Shown: piece by piece, positions 4,459 through 5,045 of the stretch
Layout: each line of letters opens with the position of its first letter
Numbering within the stretch: the first letter of the stretch is position 1
From: Thermococcus sp.
Lineage (GTDB): Archaea; Methanobacteriota_B; Thermococci; Thermococcales; Thermococcaceae
Direction: 5' to 3'
Assembly: GCA_021157445.1 (NCBI GenBank)
Contig: JAGGWM010000007.1
Location: 1-5,045 of the forward strand
DNA: 5,045 bases
Program-made: the position numbers and the translations under genes
The notes under the pieces: model-generated
Seen by the model: only the letters and a program-made list of their open reading frames with translations
Database searches by the model: none
What the model was told of the DNA's origin: nothing

Positions 4459-5045
4459 GTGAGTGAGGAAATAAAAATAATAGCCGAGCAGTACGATATT
4501 GACCTTTCAAAAATAAAGGGATCCGGCCCGAACGGAGAGGTCACATTAGAGGATCTGGAAAAATACATAAAAGAGCATTTCTTCCCAAAGGTGAAAGAAG
4601 AGAGAAAGGTATTTGGAATAAGGAAGGTCATAGCGGAAAGGCTTTCAAAAAGTTATAGAGAGGCCGTTCATGTTACCTTAAACATGGAAGTGGAGAAGGA
4701 CAACCTCATTAAGATGAGAAAGGAACTTGCTGAGAAGCTTGGCATAAAACCCTCCTACACAGTTCTCATGCTAAAATGTATTGCAAAGGCCATTAGGGAT
4801 TTCATAGAGATCAACGCAACAATGGAAGAAGGAAAGATAACGATCTATGAGAACATAAACATAAACGTGGCTGTTGACAGCCCAATAGGTCTTATCACAC
4901 CGGTAATTAGGGACGTTGATAGAAAATCCCTCGAAGAACTCTTACAGGATTATGCAGATATTGTTGAAAGGGCAAAAAGTGGCAGACTTAAGGAGAAGGA
5001 CTTTGTTGGGGGGACTTTCACAGTAACGAACCTTGGAATGCTTGG
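4459..5045 (+). CDS. Dihydrolipoamide acyltransferase E2 (E3-binding domain + catalytic core), 3' end outside window
   Basis: Reading from GTG at 4459 gives 195 codons without a stop up to the window end; TTG at 4456 is an alternative start. Residues about 4-39 form a peripheral subunit-binding domain, IIAEQYDIDLSKIKGSGPNG followed by EVTLEDLEKYIKE, which docks E3 or E1. After a linker of only about ten residues (HFFPKVKEER) the acyltransferase core begins at VFGIRKVIAERLSKSYREAV. It continues through INATMEE, NINVAVDSPIGLITPVIRD and VGGTFTVTNLGML, all canonical E2 motifs. The catalytic HxxxDG motif lies beyond the edge, with an estimated 75-80 residues missing. The chain has no lipoyl domain of its own; that function is supplied by the upstream 82-residue protein. 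The core transfers the acyl group from lipoyl to CoA and normally assembles into a 24- or 60-mer. E3 would be expected further right. Confidence 0.92.
   Translation, partial: MSEEIKIIAEQYDIDLSKIKGSGPNGEVTLEDLEKYIKEHFFPKVKEERKVFGIRKVIAERLSKSYREAVHVTLNMEVEKDNLIKMRKELAEKLGIKPSYTVLMLKCIAKAIRDFIEINATMEEGKITIYENININVAVDSPIGLITPVIRDVDRKSLEELLQDYADIVERAKSGRLKEKDFVGGTFTVTNLGML

Noticed and set aside
4452..4461. Frameshift as the cause of the lipoyl/E2 split
   Set aside because: A frame repair here would join the lipoyl domain directly to the E3-binding domain without a flexible linker. The second frame has its own Shine-Dalgarno and start, so separate genes fit better.
4151..4510. 119-codon open frame on the minus strand over the lipoyl protein gene
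   Set aside because: It is antisense to a gene with clear lipoyl motifs. Its translation is Ser/Thr/Pro/Phe-rich low-complexity sequence with no family resemblance.
4374..4631. 85-codon minus-strand open frame across the lipoyl/E2 junction
   Set aside because: It is a shadow of two well-supported plus-strand genes and is rich in Ser and Phe, as expected from antisense reading.

Overview
The window reads as chromosomal DNA from a moderately AT-rich thermophilic archaeon. The likeliest group is a euryarchaeon such as Thermococcales or Archaeoglobales; this is an inference, not a proven identity. The basis is archaeal-type Shine-Dalgarno sequences (GGTGATT, GGGGGTGA), TATA-like elements instead of -35/-10 boxes, heavy use of AGA/AGG and ATA codons, Lys/Glu-rich proteins, GTG or TTG starts, and tightly packed genes. 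I found no tRNA, rRNA, CRISPR or insertion sequence.

The right half encodes most of a lipoate-dependent 2-oxo-acid/acetoin dehydrogenase complex. E1 alpha (4022 to 3024) and E1 beta (3036 to 2053) lie on the minus strand and overlap by 13 bases. Across a 183-base divergent region, a free-standing 82-residue lipoyl protein (4206-4454) and a separate E2 with an E3-binding domain and catalytic core (from 4459, cut by the window end) lie on the plus strand. The sequence signatures resemble acetoin dehydrogenase (AcoA/AcoB/AcoC) more than classical pyruvate dehydrogenase. The usual single-chain E2 is split in two. No E3 (lipoamide dehydrogenase) is present in the window; it may lie beyond the right edge.

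The left half holds three minus-strand genes in the same direction as the E1 genes. They are a VOC-superfamily (methylmalonyl-CoA epimerase/glyoxalase-like) gene broken by one extra G in a run of seven, a 354-residue membrane protein with about ten helices and 30 tryptophans, and a 109-residue DUF6506-like protein. Gaps between these are short (37 and 24 bases), so they look like one unit. It follows the E1 genes after an 85-base gap containing T-rich terminator-like sequence and a weak TATA-like element.

One possible picture, which is inference, is uptake and processing of a small carbonyl compound by the left module. The E1/lipoyl-protein/E2 complex would then cleave a diketone-type or 2-oxo-acid substrate to acyl-CoA. 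The main points of interest are the split E2 with a detached lipoyl carrier, the frameshifted VOC gene, and the unidentified tryptophan-rich membrane protein.
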